Notes: generated by a model from the sequence alone, not told the origin. 9,833 nt of DNA from Candidatus Nanopelagicales bacterium (GCA_023264215.1 JALQSY010000052.1:1-9833); one strand, 5' to 3'; numbered from the stretch's first letter, positions 1-6,120 are shown. Numbers and translations are program-made.

Positions 1-117
1 GTCCCCGTCCCGGACCCGTCCCCGGACCCGGCCCCGGACACGTACCCGTACCCGTACCCGTACCCGGCCCCGGACCCGGACCCGGACCCGTCCCCGGCCC
101 CGGACCCGCGCTCGTCC
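1..117. repeat. Low-complexity hexamer repeat tract
   Basis: The first 117 bases are built from six-base units of the types cccgga, ccccgg and cccgta, with a pure run of four cccgta-type units near 43-66. Slipped-strand expansion is the simplest origin. On the minus strand the unit length of six keeps the reading frame and encodes the Gly-X alternation of the partial gene. Assembly across such a tract is error-prone, so its true length is uncertain. Confidence 0.8.
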
Positions 118-173
118 TCGACCGACGAGATCGTCGCACCCGCGAGCGCGAGGTCGGCGAGCAGCGGTATCAC
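1..173 (-). CDS. Gly-rich dipeptide-repeat protein, N-terminal part only
   Basis: This is the start of a gene that runs off the left edge of the window. A GTG start at 173 overlaps the preceding stop as GTGA, and a weak purine-rich site (GGTGGAAG) lies 3-5 bases upstream. The first 22 or so residues look like ordinary protein (VIPLLADLALAGATISSVED). After that the frame becomes a strict glycine alternation, with GSGAGDGSGSGSGAG followed by GYGYGYGYV and then GSGDGSGTG, and there is no stop before the edge. I do not recognise the family. The repeats come from GGGTCC, GGGGCC and GGGTAC hexamers. It could be a flexible linker joining a short N-terminus to a domain outside the window, or an expanded low-complexity tract. 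The frame choice rests on the overlap and the absence of stops; the other frames read as RG/RV and GP/GT repeats. Confidence 0.5.
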   Translation of the reverse strand, partial: MIPLLADLALAGATISSVEDERGSGAGDGSGSGSGAGYGYGYGYVSGAGSGDGSGTG

Positions 174-478
174 GGCTTCCACCGCGGCAGCTGACGCGCG
201 CTCTCGACGTGCTCCTCGGTGGTCGGCAGGAGCTCGACCGAGCCGTACACGGAGATGCTGACCGTCGTCCAGTCGCCGAGGCTGTCTGCGGCCGTGCACC
301 CGTCCGCTGCGAGCTGCGAGCACTCGAGGCGCCCGCCGGACCATGACCAGACTCTCCGGCCCTCGAGCACGAGGTGGTCGGGGAGCTCGGTCGAGCGCCC
401 GCGGAGGTACCCGATCCACACCCCGGAATGACGGTGTCTCCACACACGCGGCAGCTTCTTTTCGTTGTCGTTGGTCAT
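170..478 (-). CDS. DUF6948-like phage protein
   Basis: This 102-aa protein starts at ATG 478, not at the in-frame codon near 715, because AAAGGA sits about 9 bases upstream and the start overlaps the previous stop as ATGA. Family-like features are a short beta-rich start (GVWIGYLRG, residues 19-27), a central RRVWSWSGGRL (41-51) followed by a small helix and Cys (CSQLAADGC, 53-61), and an ending VELLPTTEEHVESARQLPRW (81-100). This order (G-x-G-x-L, a W-x-W-x-GA-like block, then E-hydrophobic-P-T-T-x-x-A-x-x-S and a final W) matches my memory of DUF6948 phage proteins, whose function is unknown. Its stop overlaps the next start (GTGA), so translation is probably coupled. The family call is moderate; that the gene is real is more certain. 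Confidence 0.75.
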   Translation of the reverse strand: MTNDNEKKLPRVWRHRHSGVWIGYLRGRSTELPDHLVLEGRRVWSWSGGRLECSQLAADGCTAADSLGDWTTVSISVYGSVELLPTTEEHVESARQLPRWKP

Positions 479-789
479 CGTTCTGTTCCTTTTCTGTTCA
501 CGGTCCGAACATGCGATCGCTTCGGCGTCGAGCCTCGCCTGCCGTGCGCGCTCGCGGCCCGCGAGTGACCCTGGCACGCCGGCGACGCCAGCACGAGGTC
601 GCAGCTCGGCACCGCCGACCAGTCGCACTGGTGCAGGTCCTGGCACACGTGCTCGGTGTCCGGGTGGTTGCGCTGGTGCACCTCGACCGCGAGCGGCCAG
701 TGGTCCGCGGCCCACAGCACGCGGGCGCCGGCCATGCGCGCGCCCTCGGTGCTCCCTCCGGCGCCGGCGAATAGGTCGATCACGTTCAT
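475..789 (-). CDS. Truncated cytosine-C5 DNA methyltransferase (N-terminal fragment)
   Basis: The 104-aa product begins MNVIDLFAGAGGSTEG, which is motif I (SAM binding) of cytosine-5 methyltransferases. It continues through the region of motifs II-III (RVLWAADHWPLAVEVHQRNH) to LVLASPACQGHS, which carries the catalytic Cys of motif IV (phage enzymes often have SPACQGHS in place of PPCQ). About 27 residues later it ends in a basic tail (KRSHVRTVNRKGTER). Motifs VI, VIII, the target recognition domain and motifs IX-X are missing, so it should not methylate DNA by itself. A complete enzyme would normally be about three times longer or more. ATG 789 was preferred to GTG 813 because it overlaps the preceding small ORF's stop (ATGA) and has GGGGGA upstream. 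The stop overlaps the next start as ATGA, so the truncated form sits cleanly in the gene series. It could be a decaying gene or a retained SAM-binding fragment. Confidence 0.8.
   Translation of the reverse strand: MNVIDLFAGAGGSTEGARMAGARVLWAADHWPLAVEVHQRNHPDTEHVCQDLHQCDWSAVPSCDLVLASPACQGHSRAASAHGRRGSTPKRSHVRTVNRKGTER
761..785. repeat. 25-bp perfect direct repeat, copy A (MTase motif I)
   Basis: These 25 bases are identical to 1312-1336, including wobble positions. On the minus strand both copies encode VIDLFAGAG, the start of the SAM-binding motif of a cytosine methyltransferase, and each lies 3-6 bases inside a start codon. Identity at silent sites suggests a fairly recent duplication or recombination between related methyltransferase genes rather than independent conservation. 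Confidence 0.85.
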
Positions 790-863
790 AGCTCGTTCCC
801 CCACGCAGCCCACCCGGGCCGCGTGGTCAATGTGCCGACCCCCCTGCCGTGCCGCGTGGTCAT
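786..863 (-). CDS. 25-aa micro-ORF
   Basis: The frame runs from ATG 863 to TGA 786 and encodes MTTRHGRGVGTLTTRPG followed by WAAWGNEL. No family is known to me. The case for translation is its setting: a strong Shine-Dalgarno stretch (GGGGGAGG) starts immediately after the previous stop and 6-7 bases before the ATG, and its own stop overlaps the next ATG as ATGA. An internal TTR-x-G repeat reflects a DNA direct repeat. It may work mainly as a translational bridge, or as a leader, for the truncated methyltransferase, or encode a real microprotein; sequence alone cannot decide. Confidence 0.55.
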   Translation of the reverse strand: MTTRHGRGVGTLTTRPGWAAWGNEL

Positions 864-868
864 GTGCC
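818..868. repeat. Imperfect 18-19 bp direct repeat pair
   Basis: Two copies lie at 818-836 and 851-868. Both read gccgcgtggtca(a)tgtgcc on the plus strand and differ by a single inserted base. They produce the repeated TTR segments in the 25-aa ORF and sit just upstream of the truncated methyltransferase. Direct repeats of this kind can mark a small duplication or paired protein-binding sites. Confidence 0.6.
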
Positions 869-876
869 CCTCCCCC

Positions 877-1091
<215 letters not shown>

Positions 1092-1095
<4 letters not shown>

Positions 1096-1343
1096 GTCGC
1101 GCCTCCCTCTCTGAGCCAAGCCTCTACGGCTCGAAGCGCGGAGACGATGCGATGTGAGCCCGAATGCCCGGCTACCGCGTACAGCGCCTGCACCGCAAGC
1201 GCGTCGGCCGCATTGATGCCGCTCGTCCGCAGCGCGTCTCCGAGACGCGAATCAAGGTCGGCCTTACGCTTGAACTCTCTCAGAGCCAGCTCGCCCTCGG
1301 ACGATCCGCCCGCGCCGGCGAATAGGTCGATCACGTGAAGCAT
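1092..1343 (-). CDS. Small chimeric protein beginning with C5-MTase motif I
   Basis: The 83-aa product starts MLHVIDLFAGAGGSSEG, a textbook motif I of cytosine-5 methyltransferases. From residue 18 it switches to unrelated, helix-rich sequence (ELALREFKRKADLDSRLGDA, then LAVQALYAVAGHSG and VSALRAVEAWLREGGAT). No further methyltransferase motif follows, so it cannot be an enzyme. The start is well supported: AGGAG lies 5 bases before ATG 1343, and the start overlaps the end of the D12 methyltransferase by 13 bases. Its stop overlaps the next gene's GTG start as GTGA. The likely history is that a 5' end of a methyltransferase gene was recombined onto a small unrelated phage gene, keeping the reading frame. 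The function of the helical part is unknown. Confidence 0.7.
1312..1336. repeat. 25-bp perfect direct repeat, copy B (MTase motif I)
   Basis: This copy is identical to 761-785. The copies are 551 bases apart in the same orientation. Each encodes VIDLFAGAG near the N-terminus of a different protein. Confidence 0.85.
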
Positions 1344-2083
1344 GCGAACTCCTGCTGCCCCATCGGGTAGTTCGTCCAGATCGCCTCTCGCGACCCTTCG
1401 GTCTTGTTCAAACCGCGTCGAAACGTCGCGAACGGCCGGAACTGGAGCCAGTCGGCACCATCGTTTTCGCAGACCATCACCTGCCCGCGACGCTCACGGC
1501 ACCAATCGCCGAGAGCGGCGTAGTCGATCGCATCCGAGCCGCAGGGGTAGTGCCGACCGGCGCGGTTGTTGTATGGCGGGTCGATGAACCATGTTGCGTC
1601 GATGTCAGGCGCTGCGGTGTAGTCGCCTTCGATGACGTGCCAGTGCTTGATCGCGAGTACCTGTGACGCGATGCGTTGGCGGTTGCGCGGCGACCAGCCG
1701 AACACCGTATCCGCGGAGTGCTGCTCGCGGTACTTCACGATCGCGGTCGACACGTGATTGCGGAGCTTCGCGCCGCCGTTCGCGAAGCTCATACGCACGA
1801 GAACGCGAGCGCCGTCGCGCACCGCGTCGGGCAGTTCCTCGACATGGTCGACGCACGGCACCGCGAGTACATCGGCCGGAGACGCCGCGATCAACCACCG
1901 CCACATCTCGGCGAGCGGCGGGTGCTTCTCGACGAGGATGACACGCTTGCGCTGGTGCAGTAGCGAGTAGCCAGCGGCGCCCGCGAACGGCTCGACGATC
2001 GTGTCGTGCGACGGTGCCGGGTAGAGTGGCGCCGCGCGCCACTTCCCGCCGTAGTACCGAATGAACGGGCGCAACCGCGTCAC
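1331..2083 (-). CDS. DNA adenine N6-methyltransferase, D12 (Dam-like) family
   Basis: A complete 250-aa enzyme that would transfer a methyl group from SAM to N6 of adenine in a short DNA site. It starts VTRLRPFIRYYGGKW (the family's N-terminal Y-x-G-x-K block). Motif I is VEPFAGAAGYSLL (residues 30-42) for SAM binding. A VILVEK acidic strand follows (48-53), and motif IV is WFIDPPYNN (165-173) with the catalytic DPPY at 168-171. A target-recognition segment lies in between, around residues 100-160. GTG 2083 is chosen because GGGAGG lies 5 bases upstream and it overlaps the previous stop as GTGA. Length and motif order are normal for the family, so it is probably active. Phages use such enzymes to evade host restriction; the target site cannot be read from the sequence. 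Confidence 0.93.
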   Translation of the reverse strand: MTRLRPFIRYYGGKWRAAPLYPAPSHDTIVEPFAGAAGYSLLHQRKRVILVEKHPPLAEMWRWLIAASPADVLAVPCVDHVEELPDAVRDGARVLVRMSFANGGAKLRNHVSTAIVKYREQHSADTVFGWSPRNRQRIASQVLAIKHWHVIEGDYTAAPDIDATWFIDPPYNNRAGRHYPCGSDAIDYAALGDWCRERRGQVMVCENDGADWLQFRPFATFRRGLNKTEGSREAIWTNYPMGQQEFACFT

Positions 2084-2481
2084 GGCGTCCTCCCCGCGAG
2101 CTCGCGCAGCCACGGCAGCGGGTCGTCCGTCGGGCCGAACGGCGCCGGCAGCGGAACCTCCCCGTGTGCACGGCGCAAGATCATGACGGCCGCGTCCTCG
2201 GGGCCGAACTGCCCCTCGAGTGATTTGCCCGCGTTGCCGGCGATCGTCACGACCCATCCGGCGGCGCAGTGCTTCGTGCCGCACTCCGAGTGCCAGCCCG
2301 ACTGGTCGTGCGTCTCGGGGTGAGCCTCGATCTGCTGCAGCACGGCGCCGGCGATGCCGGGCACATGCGGCGTAGGCACGATGTCGAGTTCCCGGAGTTG
2401 ACGTTCGTCGAGCACCCGGTACGTCGCGCGTTCGCGAATGGCCGCAATCACGCGCTTCCATTCATCCTCGTACATGGTCAC
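2080..2481 (-). CDS. Hypothetical phage protein with HCAAGW motif
   Basis: The product is 133 aa from GTG 2481, which overlaps the endolysin stop as GTGA and has GAGGTGG 5 bases upstream; ATG 2475 is an in-frame alternative. The N-terminal 55 residues look helical (EDEWKRVIAAIRERATYRVL). The centre holds a compact signature, CGTKHCAAGWVVTIAGNAG, with two Cys and a His, then EDAAVMILRRAHGEVPLP and a Pro-rich end. I remember similar C-G-T-x-H-C-x-A-G-W blocks in uncharacterised phage and actinobacterial proteins, but know no function. The Cys/His spacing could bind a metal or stabilise a small fold. It sits between the endolysin and the D12 methyltransferase and is probably co-translated with both. 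Confidence 0.72.
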   Translation of the reverse strand: MTMYEDEWKRVIAAIRERATYRVLDERQLRELDIVPTPHVPGIAGAVLQQIEAHPETHDQSGWHSECGTKHCAAGWVVTIAGNAGKSLEGQFGPEDAAVMILRRAHGEVPLPAPFGPTDDPLPWLRELAGRTP

Positions 2482-3104
2482 GTGACCACCTCAAATCGCT
2501 CGGTGGAAAAGTTGAACATGACGCGACGCAGCCCGAGGTTGGCGAACACGCGCCAGGGCCAGAAGGGTCCGGGGTCGAGCTTGCTGCCGCCGGCGGTCAC
2601 GTAGTTCGTGACGTCCTCGTGTCCCGTGTAGTACTTCAGCGTCGGGCGCCTGGCGATGATCTCCTTGCACAGCTCCAGGCACGAGTCGATCTGCGCCTCC
2701 GGGAAAACCTCCCACGAGCGTGCCCGGCTCCGGGGGTTGCGGTGCCTCGCCTCACCTCGGGCTCGCCCATGCTTGGACGAGGCCCAGCCCCGGTTGCAGA
2801 CCTCGATGCCGATCGAGCGCGCGTTGACGTTGTCGGCGAGCGGGCTGTCCTTCGCAGGGTCGAGCGGAAACAATCCGTCGCCAGCGTGCCAGGCCGTGTT
2901 GTCCTCGTCCACGTACTGCGCCTGCTCGCCGTCGCGACCGACCCCCCAGTGCGACGAGGCCTGCACCGAGCGCGACGAGAACACCCTTCCCAGCGCCACG
3001 GCGTTGCCGTGGCCGGCGGAGTAGTGGAACACCAGCAGGTCGAGTTCATGTCGCCGGCCGTTGTACTTGTTCGGTGATGGGATCCAGTGCCTTGCGTACG
3101 CCAT
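2478..3104 (-). CDS. N-acetylmuramoyl-L-alanine amidase (endolysin, Ami_2 type)
   Basis: This 208-aa protein should cut the amide bond between N-acetylmuramic acid and L-alanine in peptidoglycan, allowing lysis at the end of infection. Family features in order are LDLLVFHYSAGHG (first zinc His, H27), QASSHWGVGRDGEQAQYV (48-65), AWHAGDG (71-77), NARSIGIEVCN (94-104), then GHEDVTNY (H162, second zinc His) and KLDPGPFWPW (D177 in the third ligand position). No signal peptide or membrane segment is visible, so release would need a holin; none is seen in the window. An Arg/His-rich insert (about residues 112-130) is unusual. ATG 3104 has AAGGA 7 bases upstream. The start lies 59 bases inside the end of the preceding DnaA-like gene. 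Confidence 0.92.
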   Translation of the reverse strand: MAYARHWIPSPNKYNGRRHELDLLVFHYSAGHGNAVALGRVFSSRSVQASSHWGVGRDGEQAQYVDEDNTAWHAGDGLFPLDPAKDSPLADNVNARSIGIEVCNRGWASSKHGRARGEARHRNPRSRARSWEVFPEAQIDSCLELCKEIIARRPTLKYYTGHEDVTNYVTAGGSKLDPGPFWPWRVFANLGLRRVMFNFSTERFEVVT

Positions 3105-3429
3105 GTTGTCGTTCCTTTGAGTGCTGCTGCAGCCGGAGGATGATATCGAAAACCAGGGCGCGGAACCTTGCGTCTCGTCGCAGCATCCACTCGACGCGGT
3201 TACAGGACGAAATGATACTGGTGTGGTGGCGACACAGATGAAGGCCCACGCGCTGCATTGTCCAGCCGTGGCCCCGCACCAGAAGAAACGCCACGATTGC
3301 CCGCGCTCGTGCCGTCGTGGCGGTGCGCGATCTCGAGTACAGGTCGTCGACGCTCACGCGAAGGACCTGCGTCACCGCCGCGACTGCGCGGGCGTACTCG
3401 ACGCGCTGCTGGTGCGTGGCCGGTTTCAT
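3046..3429 (-). CDS. Stand-alone DnaA domain IV-like DNA-binding protein
   Basis: The 127-aa product matches the C-terminal DNA-binding domain of the bacterial initiator DnaA and nothing else of it. Residues 11-32 form a helix ending VSVDDLYSRSR (equivalent to the segment before the domain's basic loop). ARARAIVAFLLVRGHGWTMQ (40-59) matches the AR-x-hydrophobic helix. VGLHLCRHHTSIISSCNRVE (61-80) matches the signature I-G-x-x-F-g-x-R-x-H-T-T-V. The AAA+ ATPase and N-terminal domains are absent, so it cannot open an origin alone. It may bind DnaA boxes to recruit, compete with or displace host DnaA, or mark a phage origin. ATG 3429 follows the previous small ORF's stop directly (TAAATG). The last 59 bases overlap the endolysin gene. 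Confidence 0.82.
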   Translation of the reverse strand: MKPATHQQRVEYARAVAAVTQVLRVSVDDLYSRSRTATTARARAIVAFLLVRGHGWTMQRVGLHLCRHHTSIISSCNRVEWMLRRDARFRALVFDIILRLQQHSKERQHGVRKALDPITEQVQRPAT

Positions 3430-3519
3430 TTACGATCTCTTGGAGCCACCATGGTCGTGGTCCTCATCGTTCCGTCGCTTGCGACGCAGAACCCCGGTGC
3501 TCTTGTCGATGTCGGTCAC
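3430..3519 (-). CDS. Possible 29-aa micro-ORF
   Basis: From GTG 3519, overlapping the previous stop as GTGA, to TAA 3430, which abuts the next ATG. The peptide is highly charged (TDIDKSTGVLRRKRRNDEDH, then DHGGSKRS). It fills exactly the gap between its two neighbours, as the other micro-ORFs here do. Against it, no clear Shine-Dalgarno precedes the GTG, and another frame of the same DNA resembles part of the upstream gene (APGFCV), so the stretch may be a degraded duplicate rather than a gene. Confidence 0.4.
   Translation of the reverse strand: MTDIDKSTGVLRRKRRNDEDHDHGGSKRS
3483..3497. repeat. 15-bp direct repeat (copy with 3804-3818)
   Basis: gacgcagaaccccgg occurs here and at 3804-3818. 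In the upstream gene it encodes PGFCV within TTKPAPGFCVDEFGEE; here one frame reads TSTRAPGFCVASDG. The similarity of the surrounding residues suggests a partial duplication of that gene segment past its own stop. Confidence 0.5.
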
Positions 3520-4178
3520 GGCATGGTCCTTTCCCCGCGCGCGGCGGCGAGGATTTGCGCGGCGATGCCGATCCGGTCACGAATCGGAACGCGATCGTCG
3601 ATGTCGTCGTTGTCGTCCGAGTGCAGCCACGCGGCGACCTGCTCCGCGAACGCGACCACGGCCGGGCGCGCGAGGTCGGCGTAGAGGCGGTGCGACGCCT
3701 CGATGGCCTCGGCTTCCGTAGCCAGGTCCTCGACGAACATGCGGCCCTCTTCGTCGCAGACGAACGCCGACCACTTGAACTCGCCTTCTTCGCCGAACTC
3801 GTCGACGCAGAACCCCGGCGCCGGCTTGGTCGTGTCGAGCGCGCCAGCCATGGTCGGGGTCCCTCCCTTCGATGGCGTGTCGGCGGCCGTGAGGGAGAGG
3901 AGGGAGATCACGTCCTCGGCGGTATCGGCCACACCGTCGCATCGGGTGACGTACTCGGCGACCGCGCGCCACTTCGCCGCGTAGGCGGTGACCACGGGCA
4001 GCGCGTCGGCGATCACGGCGTCGCGGTGGGCGATGCAGGCCGCGATCGCATCCTCGCGCGTGGTGTGCCCGATAGGGCCATCGATCGTAGCGCAGTGGGC
4101 CGACTCTTTCAGAGTCGGGCGTCCATGGATCAACACGACGGGGTGGTAGATCACGTAATGCTTCGGTGCGTCAGCCAT
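3516..4178 (-). CDS. Hypothetical 220-aa phage protein, possible two-gene fusion
   Basis: I do not recognise the family. The start at ATG 4178 has a perfect AAGGAGG about 9 bases upstream. The first half (1-100) has a beta start (HYVIYHPVVLIHGRP), HTTREDAIAACIAHRDAVIA, and a helix with VTRCDGVADTAEDVISLL. The second half begins at Met110 (position 3851, MAGALDTTKPAPGFCVDEFG), continues with FKWSAFVCDEEGRMFVEDL and ends in a helical LARPAVVAFAEQVAAWLH plus an acidic SDDNDDIDD. AAGGGAGGG lies about 9 bases before Met110, as good a ribosome site as that of most genes here. Either a shorter 111-aa product is also made, or two neighbouring genes fused in frame by loss of a stop. The stop is followed by a GTGA overlap. 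Confidence 0.7.
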   Translation of the reverse strand: MADAPKHYVIYHPVVLIHGRPTLKESAHCATIDGPIGHTTREDAIAACIAHRDAVIADALPVVTAYAAKWRAVAEYVTRCDGVADTAEDVISLLSLTAADTPSKGGTPTMAGALDTTKPAPGFCVDEFGEEGEFKWSAFVCDEEGRMFVEDLATEAEAIEASHRLYADLARPAVVAFAEQVAAWLHSDDNDDIDDRVPIRDRIGIAAQILAAARGERTMP

Positions 4179-4302
4179 GGGCGTTGTCCTCCTTGTTTCG
4201 CCGCGCGATCAGGTCCTTGAGGTGCTCGGCGTCGGGCGCAGGATGAGGCGGGGTCCTCCCGGGGTCGTGTTCGCTCGCGATCGTGGTCGCGGTCCTCGTC
4301 AC
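4171..4302 (-). CDS. 43-aa small protein
   Basis: GTG 4302 overlaps the stop of the YqaJ gene as GTGA, and the frame ends at TGA 4171, overlapping the next ATG by 8 bases (ATGGCTGA). The peptide begins VTRTATTIASEHDPGRTPPH and ends in a charged helix (EHLKDLIARRNKEDNAHG). No Shine-Dalgarno is clear, but coupling from YqaJ would explain its translation. Its exact fit between two genes favours a real gene; no function can be given. Confidence 0.55.
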   Translation of the reverse strand: MTRTATTIASEHDPGRTPPHPAPDAEHLKDLIARRNKEDNAHG

Positions 4303-5297
4303 TCAAAGGAATCGTTCAGTCGGACGCGCATCGGTCGCTTCCCTGACACCTCGACGGTGTGACGCTCGATTGCCGACCTGGCATCTTCGGTGGAACATTG
4401 CGCCAAAAACTCCTGCGCGAGCGCCTCGTAGTCGGTGACCATCCGAGACTTCTCCCGCTTCCAGGTCACGATGCCGTACGGCCCGATCATGGAGTCGTGC
4501 TCGCGCATGGCGTTGGCGATCTCGAGCTTCGCCGCTTCCTCCTCGATCTCCGCGAGCTTCCGATCGCGTCTCGCCAGGGCCAGCCGCCGGGCGGCCTGCG
4601 CGAGTTCGCCGCTCGGATCTGCCAGGGTCTGGCCTGCCGGTGCGGTGCGGTAGAGGCGCTCGAGGATCGACACGTCGTCGCCGTCCATCGGCGCGGGCGC
4701 GACGTCGCCACGGACGTGTCGCTCCCACCAGTCGTACGCGCGGCCGATCAGGTCGTTGAGCTTGCCATCGTCCCGGCGCACGAAGAGCGCGCGCAACTCA
4801 AGCCCATCGGCGAGCAGCACCGGCACGACGACGGTGTCGAGCTCGTGGTGCCACATGTGCCAGTAGCACTGCTGCGCCACGTACTCGGGCACGTCGTGCG
4901 TCATGTCGAGCCCCCACAGCGCAGCGGGGGGGCCCGCCACGCTCTTCGCCTCGACGCCCAAATGCTCGTCGATGTCGGCAGAGCGGACGTGCAACACCGC
5001 GTCGATGCTATCCGCCGCCCACTCGCACCTCGAGATCGTCGGGCTGTGAGCCGTGCTCACCGACGCGCCGAGCATGTCGCCGACGCGCTGTCGCGCGTAC
5101 TCGATCAGCGCCGGCTCGAGAATGTGGCCGCGATTGAACCGCCTCTGGGTGGCCTCGTCGACCTGCTCGTCGTCGCGACCGGTGATCCTGGCCCAGGCCC
5201 GCATCGGCGAGCAATAGGGATCCACGCCCATGATCGCGGCGACCGTACTGCTGCTGATCTTCCCCTTGCGCAGCTCGAGATCCTCAGCCGTCAGCAT
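4299..5297 (-). CDS. YqaJ-family phage exonuclease
   Basis: A 332-aa protein of the PD-(D/E)XK nuclease superfamily that would digest one strand of linear double-stranded DNA to leave a single-stranded tail for the annealing protein. Visible features are ISSSTVAAIMGVDPYCSPMR (14-33; the SxxxAAILGxsP-type opening), FNRGHILEPALIEYA (54-68, with active-site Glu61), DSIDAVL (96-102, metal-binding Asp), VEAKS (115-119, the E-x-K pair), and DVPEYVAQQCYWHMWH (135-150, the Q-containing helix). A helical segment rich in Arg/Glu follows (230-275). ATG 5297 overlaps the RecT gene by 14 bases, with GGGGG about 9 bases upstream. It pairs with RecT next door as a two-component recombination system, as in many phages and in the skin element. 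Confidence 0.93.
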   Translation of the reverse strand: MLTAEDLELRKGKISSSTVAAIMGVDPYCSPMRAWARITGRDDEQVDEATQRRFNRGHILEPALIEYARQRVGDMLGASVSTAHSPTISRCEWAADSIDAVLHVRSADIDEHLGVEAKSVAGPPAALWGLDMTHDVPEYVAQQCYWHMWHHELDTVVVPVLLADGLELRALFVRRDDGKLNDLIGRAYDWWERHVRGDVAPAPMDGDDVSILERLYRTAPAGQTLADPSGELAQAARRLALARRDRKLAEIEEEAAKLEIANAMREHDSMIGPYGIVTWKREKSRMVTDYEALAQEFLAQCSTEDARSAIERHTVEVSGKRPMRVRLNDSFE

Positions 5298-6120
5298 GGT
5301 TGACCCCCGGCTCGACCTGCTCGACCCGCTCGACCTGCTCGACCTTCACGGCCTTCGCCTCCTCCTCGCCATCCCCGCTGGCGTCGTCGGCCATGAGCGA
5401 CGCCATGGCGCCGTCGTCCAGGTCGAGCCAGTCGGCGAGCGCCCGGATCGCGGACTTCCGCGACATGCTGTCGGTCCACTCGGACCAGATCTGCGACCAC
5501 TTGGCGTCGTGGATGCTGCCGGAGCGTTCCGCCCGGCGCTCGAGTTCCGACCAGGTCAGCAGCCGCCACGAGCTGTGCGTCACGCCGCTCTTGTCCTGCC
5601 ACGCGATCGCCGCGTAGGCGCCAATGATCCGCCCGGCGTCGCCGGCCAACTGGGGCACGTGCGGCCCGAGCTTCCGCGTCGCCAGGTCGCACGAGAAGGC
5701 ATCATTCTCGCGCACGACCTCCGCGTACAGGCTGGTGACCGCGCAACCGCGGACCTCCATCGCACGACGGATCAGCTTGACCAAGCCGCGCCAGCTCTTC
5801 GTCCAGGTGCAGCCGATCCCGCGCGGCACGATCCACCCGTCCACGCCGTTGGGCAGCAGGCCATCGGCCGCCGCGTCGACCACCGCGCCGAGAAACGCCC
5901 TCGGCTCGACCTTGCGCATGGCGTTGGCGAGCTTCTCGTTGGGATTGCGGAGCTGCGCCGCGTAGAACTGCAGCGCGGCACGCCGCACCGCCTTGAGTCG
6001 CTCGGGGTCGCGCACGACCTCGGCCAGCTGCAGGTCGCGCTCGATGAGCGACTTGATCTCCTGGGGTCGGTTCTGCTGCGTCGCGATCTTGTTGTCGATG
6101 ATCTCGGATGCTCGTGCCAT
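5284..6120 (-). CDS. recT: RecT-family single-strand annealing protein
   Basis: A 278-aa annealase that would coat single-stranded DNA left by the exonuclease and pair it with complementary strands. Family features are DAAADGLLPNGVDGWIVPRG (82-101), TWTKSWRGLVKLIRRA (105-120, the 'K-x-x-GL-x-x-L' block), VTSLYAEVVRENDAF (128-142), GAYAAIAWQDKSG (167-179), and WSQIWSEWTDSMSRKSAIRA (208-227, the M-x-x-K-x-A-I-x-x-L helix). ATG 6120 was chosen because GGAAAGGA lies upstream at normal spacing. The frame remains open upstream as far as 6456, but that sequence matches a methyltransferase remnant in other frames and is not part of RecT. The C-terminus carries an acidic stretch and VEQVERVEQVEPG, encoded by a 9-bp tandem repeat. 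Confidence 0.93.
   Translation of the reverse strand: MARASEIIDNKIATQQNRPQEIKSLIERDLQLAEVVRDPERLKAVRRAALQFYAAQLRNPNEKLANAMRKVEPRAFLGAVVDAAADGLLPNGVDGWIVPRGIGCTWTKSWRGLVKLIRRAMEVRGCAVTSLYAEVVRENDAFSCDLATRKLGPHVPQLAGDAGRIIGAYAAIAWQDKSGVTHSSWRLLTWSELERRAERSGSIHDAKWSQIWSEWTDSMSRKSAIRALADWLDLDDGAMASLMADDASGDGEEEAKAVKVEQVERVEQVEPGVNHADG
5311..5346. repeat. 9-bp tandem repeat, four units
   Basis: Four units of ctcgacc(c/t)(g/t) type lie back to back. On the minus strand they encode KVEQVERVEQVE at the RecT C-terminus. The period of nine keeps the frame, so copy number could vary without breaking RecT. Confidence 0.8.

Noticed and set aside
1..117. CRISPR array or telomere-like repeat at the left edge
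   Set aside because: Units are only six bases with no spacers, and they keep a reading frame that encodes Gly-X repeats.
475..715. DUF6948-like protein starting near 715 (181 aa)
   Set aside because: The extra N-terminal part is an Arg/Pro/Gly-rich shadow of the truncated MTase; ATG 478 has AAAGGA and an ATGA overlap.
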